Shown: positions 9,136 through 16,390 of the stretch, piece by piece
Position numbering within the stretch: position 1 is the stretch's first letter
How the letters are laid out: the number at the start of each line of letters is the position of its first letter
Origin: SXMI01 sp964391365
GTDB taxonomy: Bacteria > Actinomycetota > Acidimicrobiia > Acidimicrobiales > Microtrichaceae
Length of the DNA stretch: 21,097 nucleotides
Reading direction: 5' to 3'
Assembly (NCBI GenBank): GCA_964391365.1
Contig: CAYMKW010000042.1
Coordinates: 1 to 21,097, forward strand
Program-made: the position numbers and the translations under genes
The notes under the pieces: model-generated
Told to the model about the DNA's origin: nothing
The model's input: only the letters and a program-made list of their open reading frames with translations
The model's database searches: none

Positions 9136-9993
9136 TCAGGGCCGGGTGGCCACGGATCCGGCGTCGATCACGACCCGGCCGTCCCCACCCAGCGTCCGGA
9201 ACACCGCCTCCTCGCCGGCGGTCCGCCAGACCTGGACGGTCAACGACTCGCCCGGGAAGACCGGCGACGAGAACCGACCCGACATCGAGGCCATCCGCGA
9301 GGGATCCCCGTCACAGAGCTCCCGCAGCAGCGCCCTGCCCGAGAATCCGTAGGTGCACAGCCCGTGGAGGATCGGCCGGTCGAAGCCGGCGAAGGCGGCG
9401 AACGACGGGTCCGAGTGCAGTGGGTTGCGGTCACCCGACAGGCGGTAGACCAGCGCCTGTTCCGGTCGGGTCAGCAGGTCCACGACCGCGTCGGGGTCCC
9501 GATCAGGGATCGTGACCGCACCAGCGGGACCGCGTTCGCCACCCCATCCACCTTCCCCACGGATGAACGCCGACATGACCACATCGAAGAGCGGCTCGCC
9601 GTCGCCGACGCCCACCGAGCGGCTCGTCACCTCGACCACCGCCCCCTTGCCCTTGTCCCAGATCGCCGTGATCTCGGCGGTGGTCCTGACCGAACCCTCG
9701 ACCGGGAGCTCCCGGTGCAGGACGATGCGCTCCTCGCCGTGGACGAGCATCGCGGGGTTGAACGATCCGATCGACCCGAAGACCCCGGTCACGTCGGGCA
9801 GCACGACGGCGAGGGTCGGGAGCGCCCGCTGTTCGACGTCGATCGAGTTCTCGGTCACGAACGGCAGTTCGCCACGGTCGAGCGGATCCTGACCGGCGCC
9901 GACTCCGACGGCGTAGAGCAGCGCGTCCCGTGAGGTCCACGACGACTCGACCGGCTGGCTGGTGGCTCCGACGGCATCGGGGTTGATCGGCAC
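9136..9993 (-). CDS. MaoC-type (R)-specific enoyl-CoA hydratase (hydratase 2, double hot-dog)
   Basis: Predicted to hydrate trans-2-enoyl-CoA to (3R)-hydroxyacyl-CoA in fatty-acid or steroid side-chain breakdown. The 285-residue protein fits the double hot-dog form found in hydratase 2 domains: an N-terminal non-catalytic hot dog (about 1-150) and a C-terminal catalytic one. The hydratase 2 motif YRLSGDRNPLHSD is at 183-195, with the catalytic Asp188 and His193, followed by GFDRPILHGLCTYGFSGRAL. I chose the GTG at 9993 because GAGAGGAG (10006-9999) lies five bases upstream; the longer open frame upstream has no family similarity. The DUF3445 gene follows after three bases. A steroid or fatty-acid role cannot be decided, though FadD- and FadE-type genes lie about 8 kb away. 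Confidence 0.88.
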   Translation of the reverse strand: MPINPDAVGATSQPVESSWTSRDALLYAVGVGAGQDPLDRGELPFVTENSIDVEQRALPTLAVVLPDVTGVFGSIGSFNPAMLVHGEERIVLHRELPVEGSVRTTAEITAIWDKGKGAVVEVTSRSVGVGDGEPLFDVVMSAFIRGEGGWGGERGPAGAVTIPDRDPDAVVDLLTRPEQALVYRLSGDRNPLHSDPSFAAFAGFDRPILHGLCTYGFSGRALLRELCDGDPSRMASMSGRFSSPVFPGESLTVQVWRTAGEEAVFRTLGGDGRVVIDAGSVATRP

Positions 9994-10006
9994 GATGGCT
10001 CCTCTC
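9994..10006 (-). promoter_or_regulatory. Strong ribosome binding site of the MaoC gene
   Basis: GAGAGGAG at 10006-9999, five bases before GTG 9993, is the best Shine-Dalgarno site in the window. It sets the start and implies a leadered transcript, unlike many neighbours. Confidence 0.65.
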
Positions 10007-10184
10007 GACTGCGTCCCGCCCGACCCGGACGGACGATGAAACTGCGGGCGGTGGACCCCACCGCCCCCGCCGGCACCGGCGAGGCCTGCATCCTGACAGA
10101 CCGACACCGGGACCCGCCGTAGCCGAACGACCACCGGACGGGAGGCGGCACCACCCGAGGCCGCTCGTGTGCCACATTTTGCGG

Positions 10185-11846
10185 GTGTCGACGTCCCGGA
10201 AGGTGGTCCTCTGCCTGCTCGCCGCGCCCCTCCTCGTGGTGGGGCTCGTCGCCGGCATCTGGGCGGTCGACACCTGGGCCGCCGGGGACACCGTCGCCAG
10301 GAACGTCACCCTCGCCGGGGTTCCGGTCGGCGGCATGGACCCGGCCGAGCTCCGCACGGCCGTCGAGCAGCTCGCCGCCGAACTGCCTCCCACGGCGCTG
10401 ACGATCGACGCCGCCGAACTCCACCGTGAGACGACCTTCGGCGAGGCCGGTCTCACCATCGACGTGGACGCGACCGTTGACGAGGTCTGGGACGTCGGTC
10501 GACGTGACCCCCTCCCCACGCCGCCGCTGCGGTGGTTGGCATCGATGTTCACCGACCGCGAGTACCCCGTGATCCTGGCGGTCGACGTGGCCGTCCTCGG
10601 CGAGACGATCGGCGTGCTCGAGGGCGAGGAACGGATTCCCGCCACCGAGCCGACCATCCAGGTCAACCCGGGTGACGTGGTGCTGGTTCCCGGCCGGCCC
10701 GGCCGCGAGATCTCCATGAACTCGGTGGTGCAGTCACTGCCACTCACCCTCGACCGGGTCGGCGAGCCGGTCTCGGTCGACGTGGAGCGGGCGACGCTGC
10801 TCCCCCAGCGGACCGACGCCGAGGTCCAGGTGGTGGTCGACCAGGCCAACGCGATCACCCAGGGAGAGGTCACGTTCGTGGTCGGGGACGACCGCGTGAC
10901 CGTGGACGCTGCCCGATTCCGTCCCGCCGTCGTCGTCGCCGACGACGGACCGGGGTCCCCTCCCCGACTCTCACTCGATCCGACGATGGTCGCCAACGTC
11001 CTCGCCGAGGAGGTCCCGACCAACCAGTCCAACCCGACCGGTGTGCGGTTCACCGTGGAGGGTGGTGTGCCGGTACCCGTCCCGGGCACCGACGCCGTCG
11101 TCTGCTGCGCCCCGGAGGCGCCGGAACTGATCGTCCAGGGACTGCTCGCAGGCCAGCGGGAGATCACGCTCCCCAGCACGACCGTCACCGCGGCCCAGGG
11201 CGTCGAGTGGGCCAACACGCTCGGCGTCCGCGAGGTCGTCGGTGAGTTCACGACCAACCACCCCGCCGGCCAGCCCCGGGTCAAGAACATCCACCTCATC
11301 GCCGACGCCCTGCGAGGCGTCCTGATCCCGCCGGGAGCCACGTTCTCGGTCAACGACACCGTCGGCGAACGCACCCGGGCCAAGGGGTACGTCGACGCTC
11401 CGGTGATCTACGACGGCGAGTTCAAGGAGGACGTCGGCGGGGGTGTCAGCCAGTTCGCCACGACCCTGTTCAACGCTGCGTTCTTCGGCGGCCTCGAGAT
11501 CCCCGACTACATGTCGCACACCAAGTACATCAGCCGCTACCCGTACGGCAGGGAGGCCACCCTCGCCTACCCCGGCGTGGACCTGCAGATCACGAACAAC
11601 ACGCCCTACGGCGTCGTCATCTGGCCCACCTACACCGACTCGTCGATCAGCGTGAAGCTCTACTCGACGCCGTTCGTCTCCGGACGACAGGTCAGCCAGA
11701 GTCAGACGACGGGATGCGGATCCGTGGCCACCGAGCGGCAGCGCACCTGGCTGGACGGCCGGGTCGAGAACGACACCTTCAGCGCCTACTACGAGTGCGA
11801 GAAGGACAAGAAGCCGACCACGACGACCACCACGCAGCCCCGCTGA
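10185..11846 (+). CDS. VanW-domain membrane-anchored envelope protein
   Basis: A 553-residue cell-envelope protein of unknown function. Residues about 7-25 (VVLCLLAAPLLVVGLVAGIWAV) form an N-terminal membrane anchor or uncleaved signal. The middle, about 45-340, resembles the putative peptidoglycan-binding repeats of YoaR-like proteins (for example NVTLAGVPVGGMDPAELRTAV). The VanW domain starts at E354 with FTTNHPAGQPRVKNIHLIADALRG and includes PPGATFSVNDTVGERT, VGGGVSQFATTLFNAAFFGGLE (from 417) and YPYGREATLAYPGVDLQITNNTPYG. The C-terminus ends in a Thr-rich tail (KKPTTTTTTQPR), a feature shared with the secreted protein at 16391. I chose GTG 10185 just before the hydrophobic segment; GTG 10167 is also possible. 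The VanW name comes from a vancomycin cluster, but nothing here indicates antibiotic resistance. Confidence 0.85.
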   Translation: MSTSRKVVLCLLAAPLLVVGLVAGIWAVDTWAAGDTVARNVTLAGVPVGGMDPAELRTAVEQLAAELPPTALTIDAAELHRETTFGEAGLTIDVDATVDEVWDVGRRDPLPTPPLRWLASMFTDREYPVILAVDVAVLGETIGVLEGEERIPATEPTIQVNPGDVVLVPGRPGREISMNSVVQSLPLTLDRVGEPVSVDVERATLLPQRTDAEVQVVVDQANAITQGEVTFVVGDDRVTVDAARFRPAVVVADDGPGSPPRLSLDPTMVANVLAEEVPTNQSNPTGVRFTVEGGVPVPVPGTDAVVCCAPEAPELIVQGLLAGQREITLPSTTVTAAQGVEWANTLGVREVVGEFTTNHPAGQPRVKNIHLIADALRGVLIPPGATFSVNDTVGERTRAKGYVDAPVIYDGEFKEDVGGGVSQFATTLFNAAFFGGLEIPDYMSHTKYISRYPYGREATLAYPGVDLQITNNTPYGVVIWPTYTDSSISVKLYSTPFVSGRQVSQSQTTGCGSVATERQRTWLDGRVENDTFSAYYECEKDKKPTTTTTTQPR

Positions 11847-11889
11847 CCCGGCCGTCGGGGCCCCTTGGGTCGTGGTGTGACATCCGTCC

Positions 11890-11895
11890 TAACCT
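11890..11895 (+). promoter_or_regulatory. -10 element of leaderless WS/DGAT promoter
   Basis: TAACCT ends six bases before the ATG at 11902. TTGGGT at 11865-11870 is a possible -35, but the 19-bp spacing is long. No Shine-Dalgarno site is present. Confidence 0.55.
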
Positions 11896-11901
11896 GTCGC
11901 C

Positions 11902-13308
11902 ATGAGCACTGCCGACGAGCCGCAGGTCGTCTACGAGGAGCGCATGAGCGACGCCGACGCGCTCATGTGGGGCATCGAGAAGGATCCGATGCTCCGCTCG
12001 ACCATCACGACGGTGTGTGTCCTCGACGGAAGCCTCCGACGTGACGTGCTGCGACGCGAGTTCGACCGGATCACCCGGGCCATCCCCAGGCTCCGAGAGC
12101 GGGTGCGGTCCAACCCGCTCTCGATCGCACCGCCACGCTGGGAGGTCGACCCCAACTTCGACCTCGACTACCACCTGCGATTCGCGCGCGTCCCCGGTTC
12201 GGGCGGCGCCGACGAGTTGCTCCGGATGGCGCAGCCGCTCGCGATGCAGAGCTTCGACCGTGCCCGCCCCCTCTGGGAGGCCGTCGTCGTGGAGGACCTC
12301 GGCGACGACCAGAGCGCGGTGATCCTGAAGATCCACCATTCGATCACCGACGGTGTGGGTGGCGTCCGACTCATGCTCGAGCTGTTCGACCTGGAGCCCG
12401 ACGCACCCGAACGGCCCATGCCCGACGCACCGGAGGCGAAGGTGCTGAACCAGGCCGAGCGCTTCGTCGACGCCTTCCAGCACGAGAGCCGACGCCAGCT
12501 GCGCTTCCTGGGTGACCTGGCCGGTCGGGGGCTGTCCGGGGCGACCACGGCGGTGAGCGACCCCGCCGGCGCCGTCGACTCCGTCAGCGAGCTCGTCGCC
12601 TCCACGGCACGGATCCTGCGGCCGGTGAGCCACCCGCTGTCACCGCTCATGACCGGCCGATCGCTGTCGACCCACTTCGGCCACATCACCCTGCCGCTCG
12701 ACCGGGCGAAGATGGCAGGGAAGGCCATCGGCGGGACGATCAACGACACCTTCGTCACGGGACTGGTCCAGGGGTTCCGGATCTACCACCACGAGCACGG
12801 AGTCGAGCTGCCCGGACTCCGCATGGGCATGCCCATCAATGTGCGAGCCGCCGACGCCGTGGAGCGCGCCGGGAACGACTTCGTGCCGGCGCGGTTCGAG
12901 CTGCCCACCTCCGCCGACGACCTGGCGGACCTCATGCGTGGCATCCGGGAACGCATGGTCGGTGCCCGCAACGAGCCGGCGAACCAGTTGGTCGAGGTGC
13001 TCTCGAACGCGCTCAACCGACTGCCCACCTCGGTGGTGACCCAGATCTTCGGGACCATGATGAAGGGCCTCGACTTCCAGGCGTCCAACGTGCCGGGCTC
13101 TCCCATCCCGATCTACCTCCGCGGGGTGCCCGTGCGCTCGATCACGCCCTTCGGCCCCATCGCCGGCGCGGCCGCGAACGTGACGCTGCTGAGCTACCAG
13201 AACGAGCTCAACATCGGCATCAACGCCGACCCGGCGGCGGTGACGGAACCGGACCTGTTCGTCGAGTGCGTTCGCCGCGGCTACGACGAGGTGCTCGCGC
13301 TCGCCTGA
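11902..13308 (+). CDS. Wax ester synthase / diacylglycerol acyltransferase (WS/DGAT)
   Basis: Transfers acyl chains from acyl-CoA to long-chain alcohols or diacylglycerol, making wax esters or triacylglycerol storage lipid at the membrane. The 468-residue length is usual for bacterial WS/DGAT. The catalytic motif HHxxxDG appears as HHSITDG at 145-151, preceded by the PLW motif (123-125) in RARPLWEAVVVEDL. The C-terminal half (DUF1298-type) contains NDTFVTGLVQGF, MPINVRA and NVPGSPIPIYLRGVPV. All main motifs are intact. The ATG start lies six bases after a TAACCT -10 element, so it is probably transcribed separately from the VanW gene 55 bp upstream. Acceptor choice (alcohol or diacylglycerol) is not decidable from sequence. 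Confidence 0.93.
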   Translation: MSTADEPQVVYEERMSDADALMWGIEKDPMLRSTITTVCVLDGSLRRDVLRREFDRITRAIPRLRERVRSNPLSIAPPRWEVDPNFDLDYHLRFARVPGSGGADELLRMAQPLAMQSFDRARPLWEAVVVEDLGDDQSAVILKIHHSITDGVGGVRLMLELFDLEPDAPERPMPDAPEAKVLNQAERFVDAFQHESRRQLRFLGDLAGRGLSGATTAVSDPAGAVDSVSELVASTARILRPVSHPLSPLMTGRSLSTHFGHITLPLDRAKMAGKAIGGTINDTFVTGLVQGFRIYHHEHGVELPGLRMGMPINVRAADAVERAGNDFVPARFELPTSADDLADLMRGIRERMVGARNEPANQLVEVLSNALNRLPTSVVTQIFGTMMKGLDFQASNVPGSPIPIYLRGVPVRSITPFGPIAGAAANVTLLSYQNELNIGINADPAAVTEPDLFVECVRRGYDEVLALA

Positions 13309-13360
13309 GGCTGCTGCCTCACCACGGCGCCCCGGGCTGGGTGCGGAACCCGTCGGCCCG

Positions 13361-13366
13361 TAGCCT
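13361..13366 (+). promoter_or_regulatory. -10 element of leaderless reductase promoter
   Basis: TAGCCT ends six bases before GTG 13373, the same hexamer and spacing as the DUF4395 gene. No good -35 is seen. Confidence 0.55.
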
Positions 13367-13372
13367 GCGGGC

Positions 13373-14680
13373 GTGGAGGTCAGCGACCCGCCGAACCGAC
13401 CGACCGCCGCCCGTTCGGGCGGACGCTTCGACGTCGCCGTCGTCGGGGCCGGACCGGCGGGCAGCGCTGCGGCGATCGAGCTGGCACGTGGCGGGCTCGA
13501 CGTCGTCGTGCTCGACCGGGCCACGTTCCCGAGGGACAAGATCTGCGGCGACGGCCTCACCACCGGGGCGCTCCGGCAACTCGAGGCGCTCGGCCTCGAC
13601 CCGTCCAGCGTCTGCTCCTGGCAGGTGGCGACCGACTGCTGGGTCACCTCGCCGTCCGACGTGACCGTCCGTTTCCCGCTCCCTGTGGGACAGGGGCAGT
13701 TCGCCGCCATCGCGAGGCGACGCGACCTCGATGCCGCGCTCGTCGAACTGGCCCGGTGCGTCGGCGCCGAGGTCCGAGAGGGCACGCCGGTCTCGGACGT
13801 CCGGGAGTCGGACGACGGTGTCGTCCTCGACACACCCGACGGGTCCATCCACGCCCGGTGGTGCGTCGCCGCGGACGGGGTGTGGTCCCCGGTGCGGAAG
13901 TTCCTCGGAGTACACCAGCCCGGTTACCGCGGCGAGTGGCATGCGTTCCGGCAGTACTTCCGGGGCGTGACCGGCCGGGCGGCCAGCGACCTGTTCGTCC
14001 GCTTCGACGCGGACCTGCTCCCGGGCTACTTCTGGTCATTCCCGCTGCCCGACGGCGGCGCCAACGTGGGCTACGGCATCCAGCGGGGCGGCAAGGTCGC
14101 CGTCGGCGACATGGGTCCCCTGTGGACGGACCTGTTGGGCCGGCCGTGGGCCCGTGAACTGCTCGGAGACGCCCAACCGGAGGGCCCGCACCGGGCCTGG
14201 CCGATCCCGGCCCGGATCGACCGGGTGGAACTCGGGGCCCGCCGCACGATGTTCGTCGGCGATGCGGCGGCGGCCTGCGACACCATGACCGGTGAGGGCA
14301 TCGGTCAGGCGCTGCTCACGGGCCGACAGGCCGCTCGGGCCGTCCTGCGGGCCGGAGCCGGCGGCGACGCGGTCGCCGACTACCGATCCACCGTGCGGGC
14401 GGACCTGGTGGCCGACCACCGGATGTCGGCGCTGCTGGTCCGGGCGCTGCAGCACCGCAAGGGCGCCCGGGCGGCGATCCGAGTGGCCGGTGCCACCGGA
14501 TGGACGCGACGGAACTTCGCGCGTTGGCTCTTCGAGGACTACCCCCGCGCCGTCGTGGTGACACCACGCCGCTGGCGACGCGGGGTGTTCACCTCTCCCG
14601 GGGCCTACCTCGACGCCTCGGTCGCGTCCGACCCTTCCGGCCGGAGCGACCCACCCGAGCGATTGCCCGTGTCGCCCTAG
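13373..14680 (+). CDS. Geranylgeranyl reductase family FAD-dependent oxidoreductase
   Basis: A 435-residue flavoprotein of the geranylgeranyl reductase/PHBH-like family. Members saturate or hydroxylate isoprenoid chains in lipids, quinones or chlorophyll. The N-terminal FAD-binding Rossmann motif reads FDVAVVGAGPAGSAAAIELAR with GAGPAG at 25-30, followed by the family block FPRDKICGDGLTTGALRQLEALG (ICGDG at 57-61). The second FAD motif is MFVGDAAAACDTMTGEGIGQAL, with GD at 296-297. Likely substrates are the menaquinone side chain or another polyprenyl compound, but this is inference. The GTG start is set by the TAGCCT element six bases upstream. The TAG stop is reused as the first bases of the next gene's -10 element. 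A CrtZ-type gene one gene downstream suggests an isoprenoid theme. Confidence 0.88.
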   Translation: MEVSDPPNRPTAARSGGRFDVAVVGAGPAGSAAAIELARGGLDVVVLDRATFPRDKICGDGLTTGALRQLEALGLDPSSVCSWQVATDCWVTSPSDVTVRFPLPVGQGQFAAIARRRDLDAALVELARCVGAEVREGTPVSDVRESDDGVVLDTPDGSIHARWCVAADGVWSPVRKFLGVHQPGYRGEWHAFRQYFRGVTGRAASDLFVRFDADLLPGYFWSFPLPDGGANVGYGIQRGGKVAVGDMGPLWTDLLGRPWARELLGDAQPEGPHRAWPIPARIDRVELGARRTMFVGDAAAACDTMTGEGIGQALLTGRQAARAVLRAGAGGDAVADYRSTVRADLVADHRMSALLVRALQHRKGARAAIRVAGATGWTRRNFARWLFEDYPRAVVVTPRRWRRGVFTSPGAYLDASVASDPSGRSDPPERLPVSP

Positions 14681-14683
14681 GCT
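14678..14683 (+). promoter_or_regulatory. -10 element overlapping the reductase stop codon
   Basis: TAGGCT begins with the TAG stop of the reductase gene and ends six bases before the ATG at 14690. This is the second such overlap in the window. Confidence 0.5.
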
Positions 14684-14689
14684 GCCCCC

Positions 14690-15649
14690 ATGCAGACCGC
14701 ACTCACCGAACTCCTCCGCGTCGAGCACCCCGTCATGCTGGCGGGGATGGGCGGCGTCTCGTACCACGAGTTGGCCGCCGCCGTGTCCGAGGCCGGCGGC
14801 TTCGGCTGTCTGGGGGCGTCCACCATGGGCGACCAGACGATGGTCGAGGAGATCGCCGCCACCCGTTCGCTCACCGACCGCCCGTTCGGCGTCGACCTGC
14901 TGACGGCCGCCCCCCAGGACATGCCGGCCAAGGTCCAGGCGATCATCGACGGCGGCGCCACGGTGTTCGTCGCCGGGCTCGGCGTGCCCCGAGAGGTGAT
15001 CGACCAGTGCCACGAGCAGGACGTGCTGGTCGTCAACATGTGCGGCCGGGTCCACCACGCCGTGGCCGCCGTGGAGGCGGGCTGCGACCTGGTCGTGGCC
15101 CAGGGCACCGAGGCGGGCGGGCACACCGGCCAGGTCGCGACCATGGCACTCGTCCCGCAGATCGTCGACGCCGTCGGGGACTCCGTCCCGGTGGTCGCCG
15201 CCGGCGGGATCGTCGACGGCCGTGGGCTCGCGGCCGCCCGCTGTCTGGGCGCCGCAGGCGTGTGGATCGGCACCCGGTTCATCGCCACCCCCGAGGCCCG
15301 GGCAGTGCGGGGGTACAAGGACCGCCTGGTGGACGGAGCGGAGGACGGCACGATGATCACCCGCGCCTACACCGGCAAGACCTGCCGGGTCGTGCGGACG
15401 CCGTACGCCGAGGACTTCGAACGATCCGGCGCCAAGGCCGAGCCCTTCCCCGGTCAGGTCATCCGCTCCATGACCGACGGCGTCAACCACCTGGGTGGCG
15501 ACGAGCAGACTCCAGACGTGGACCCGACCAACGAGTTCATGCCGGCCGGTCAGGGCATGGGCGCGATCCACGGCCTCGTCCCGGCGGGCGACCTGGTGCG
15601 ATCGATCGTCGCCGAGGCCGAGGCCATCCTCTCCGGGAGCGGGCGGTGA
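14690..15649 (+). CDS. Nitronate monooxygenase (2-nitropropane dioxygenase) family FMN protein
   Basis: A 319-residue TIM-barrel flavoprotein of the nitronate monooxygenase family, which oxidises alkyl nitronates using FMN. It starts with the typical barrel strand PVMLAGMGGVSYHELAAAVSEAGGFGCLGAS. The FMN- and substrate-binding block AQGTEAGGHTGQVATMALVP contains the conserved GGH (His145), and the phosphate-binding block is VPVVAAGGIVDGRGLAAARCLGAAGVWIGTRF. The length fits the family. Many members have unknown physiological substrates, and some relatives act in acyl-CoA or enoyl reduction, so the substrate is uncertain. The ATG is six bases after TAGGCT, giving the gene its own likely promoter despite lying only nine bases beyond the reductase stop. 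Confidence 0.88.
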   Translation: MQTALTELLRVEHPVMLAGMGGVSYHELAAAVSEAGGFGCLGASTMGDQTMVEEIAATRSLTDRPFGVDLLTAAPQDMPAKVQAIIDGGATVFVAGLGVPREVIDQCHEQDVLVVNMCGRVHHAVAAVEAGCDLVVAQGTEAGGHTGQVATMALVPQIVDAVGDSVPVVAAGGIVDGRGLAAARCLGAAGVWIGTRFIATPEARAVRGYKDRLVDGAEDGTMITRAYTGKTCRVVRTPYAEDFERSGAKAEPFPGQVIRSMTDGVNHLGGDEQTPDVDPTNEFMPAGQGMGAIHGLVPAGDLVRSIVAEAEAILSGSGR

Positions 15650-15661
15650 ACCACCCGGGCC

Positions 15662-15673
15662 CGGATGCATCCG
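15662..15673. repeat. 12-bp perfect palindrome before crtZ
   Basis: CGGATG followed by CATCCG in the 52-bp gap between the monooxygenase-like gene and crtZ. One or more such short palindromes are expected by chance in this length of DNA, so a regulatory role is only a possibility. Confidence 0.25.
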
Positions 15674-15701
15674 AGCGACTCCCGGGAACCGAATCACTCT
15701 C

Positions 15702-16232
15702 GTGACCGCACTGTCGAACCTGTCCCCGTGGGACGCGCTGGTGGCCCTCGGGGTCTTCGTCGCCATGGAGGCCGTCGCCGCCGCCGAGCACCGCTGGGCC
15801 ATGCACGGGTTCGCCTGGTCCTGGCACCGCAGTCACCACCTGCCACCCGAGGGGCGCTTCGAGCGGAACGACCGGTTCCCCTTCGTGTTCGCCGGGCTGG
15901 CAATCGTGTTGTTCGTGATCGGGACGAACGTCGAGTGGCTGCGAACGCTCGTGCCGGTGGCCGTCGGCATCACCGCCTACGGGGCCGCCTACTTCCTCGT
16001 CCACGACGTGTACATCCACGGACGCCTCGGCGGCCGACACCTGCCCCGGATCCGAGCGCTCGATCGACTCGGCGCCGCCCACGAACTGCACCACCGTTTC
16101 AACGGTGCCCCCTACGGCATGCTGGCCCCGGTGGTCCCGGCCAGCGTTCGGGACCGGGCCGACCGGTCGCAGGCGGCCCCCATCGACCTCACGGAGCGGC
16201 GTCGAACGAGCACCCAGCGGGTGGATTCGTGA
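15702..16232 (+). CDS. crtZ: Beta-carotene hydroxylase CrtZ-type (fatty acid hydroxylase superfamily)
   Basis: A 176-residue membrane di-iron hydroxylase resembling CrtZ, which adds 3-hydroxyl groups to beta-carotene rings to make zeaxanthin. The histidine boxes are complete and in CrtZ order: HRWAMH (30-35, HX4H), HRSHH (42-46, HX2HH), HDVYIH (101-106, HX4H) and HELHH (127-131, HX2HH). WSWHRSHHLPPEGRFERNDRF and the PYGMLAP region also match CrtZ. Hydrophobic segments surround the boxes (about 10-28, 55-72, 78-100). The length matches bacterial CrtZ. I chose GTG 15702; there is no clear Shine-Dalgarno site or -10. No phytoene synthase, desaturase or cyclase gene is in the window, so the carotenoid pathway would be encoded elsewhere. 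Confidence 0.87.
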   Translation: MTALSNLSPWDALVALGVFVAMEAVAAAEHRWAMHGFAWSWHRSHHLPPEGRFERNDRFPFVFAGLAIVLFVIGTNVEWLRTLVPVAVGITAYGAAYFLVHDVYIHGRLGGRHLPRIRALDRLGAAHELHHRFNGAPYGMLAPVVPASVRDRADRSQAAPIDLTERRRTSTQRVDS

Positions 16233-16302
16233 CGTCAGAGGCGGCGAACACCTCCGTTGGCCGCATTCGGCCTGTCCGCAGGATGAACTCGTCCCAGGTG
16301 GC

Positions 16303-16331
16303 TTGTGGTCGGCGCCTGCGATCGGTACCGT
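16303..16331 (+). promoter_or_regulatory. Promoter of the secreted Thr-rich protein gene
   Basis: TTGTGG (16303-16308) and TACCGT (16326-16331) are 17 bp apart. Transcription would start near 16338, leaving a leader of about 40-55 nt, unlike the leaderless genes nearby. Confidence 0.5.
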
Positions 16332-16339
16332 CACCCACA

Positions 16340-16369
16340 GGGGAACAGTCCCCGACGCCCGCAGGCGTC
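16340..16369 (+). promoter_or_regulatory. Two adjacent hairpins in the leader of the secreted protein gene
   Basis: Hairpin 1 is GGGGA (16340-16344), loop ACAG, TCCCC (16349-16353). Hairpin 2 follows with no gap: GACGCC (16354-16359), loop CGCA, GGCGTC (16364-16369). Both stems are perfect and both loops have four bases. They fill the start of the predicted mRNA leader and end 9-21 nt before the candidate start codons. I do not recognise a known riboswitch class. Confidence 0.5.
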
Positions 16370-16390
16370 ACCGAACGAGTGGATGGCCGA

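Noticed and set aside
9503..11383. A 626-codon minus-strand open frame opposite the VanW gene
   Set aside because: Its sequence is low-complexity Ser/Thr/Arg and its end runs through the MaoC gene in the wrong frame; the VanW and MaoC frames carry the real domains.
10185..11846. VanW domain read as vancomycin resistance
   Set aside because: VanW-domain proteins are widespread in bacteria without van clusters; no vanA/B, vanH, vanX or vanRS genes are here.
15662..15673. 12-bp palindrome as an operator for crtZ
   Set aside because: A 12-bp palindrome is expected several times in a window of this length by chance, and no -10 element lies beside it. Listed only as a repeat.
14036..15802. A 588-codon minus-strand open frame opposite the reductase and monooxygenase genes
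   Set aside because: Rich in Gly, His and Arg with no recognisable domain; both overlapped plus-strand genes have full motifs and promoters.
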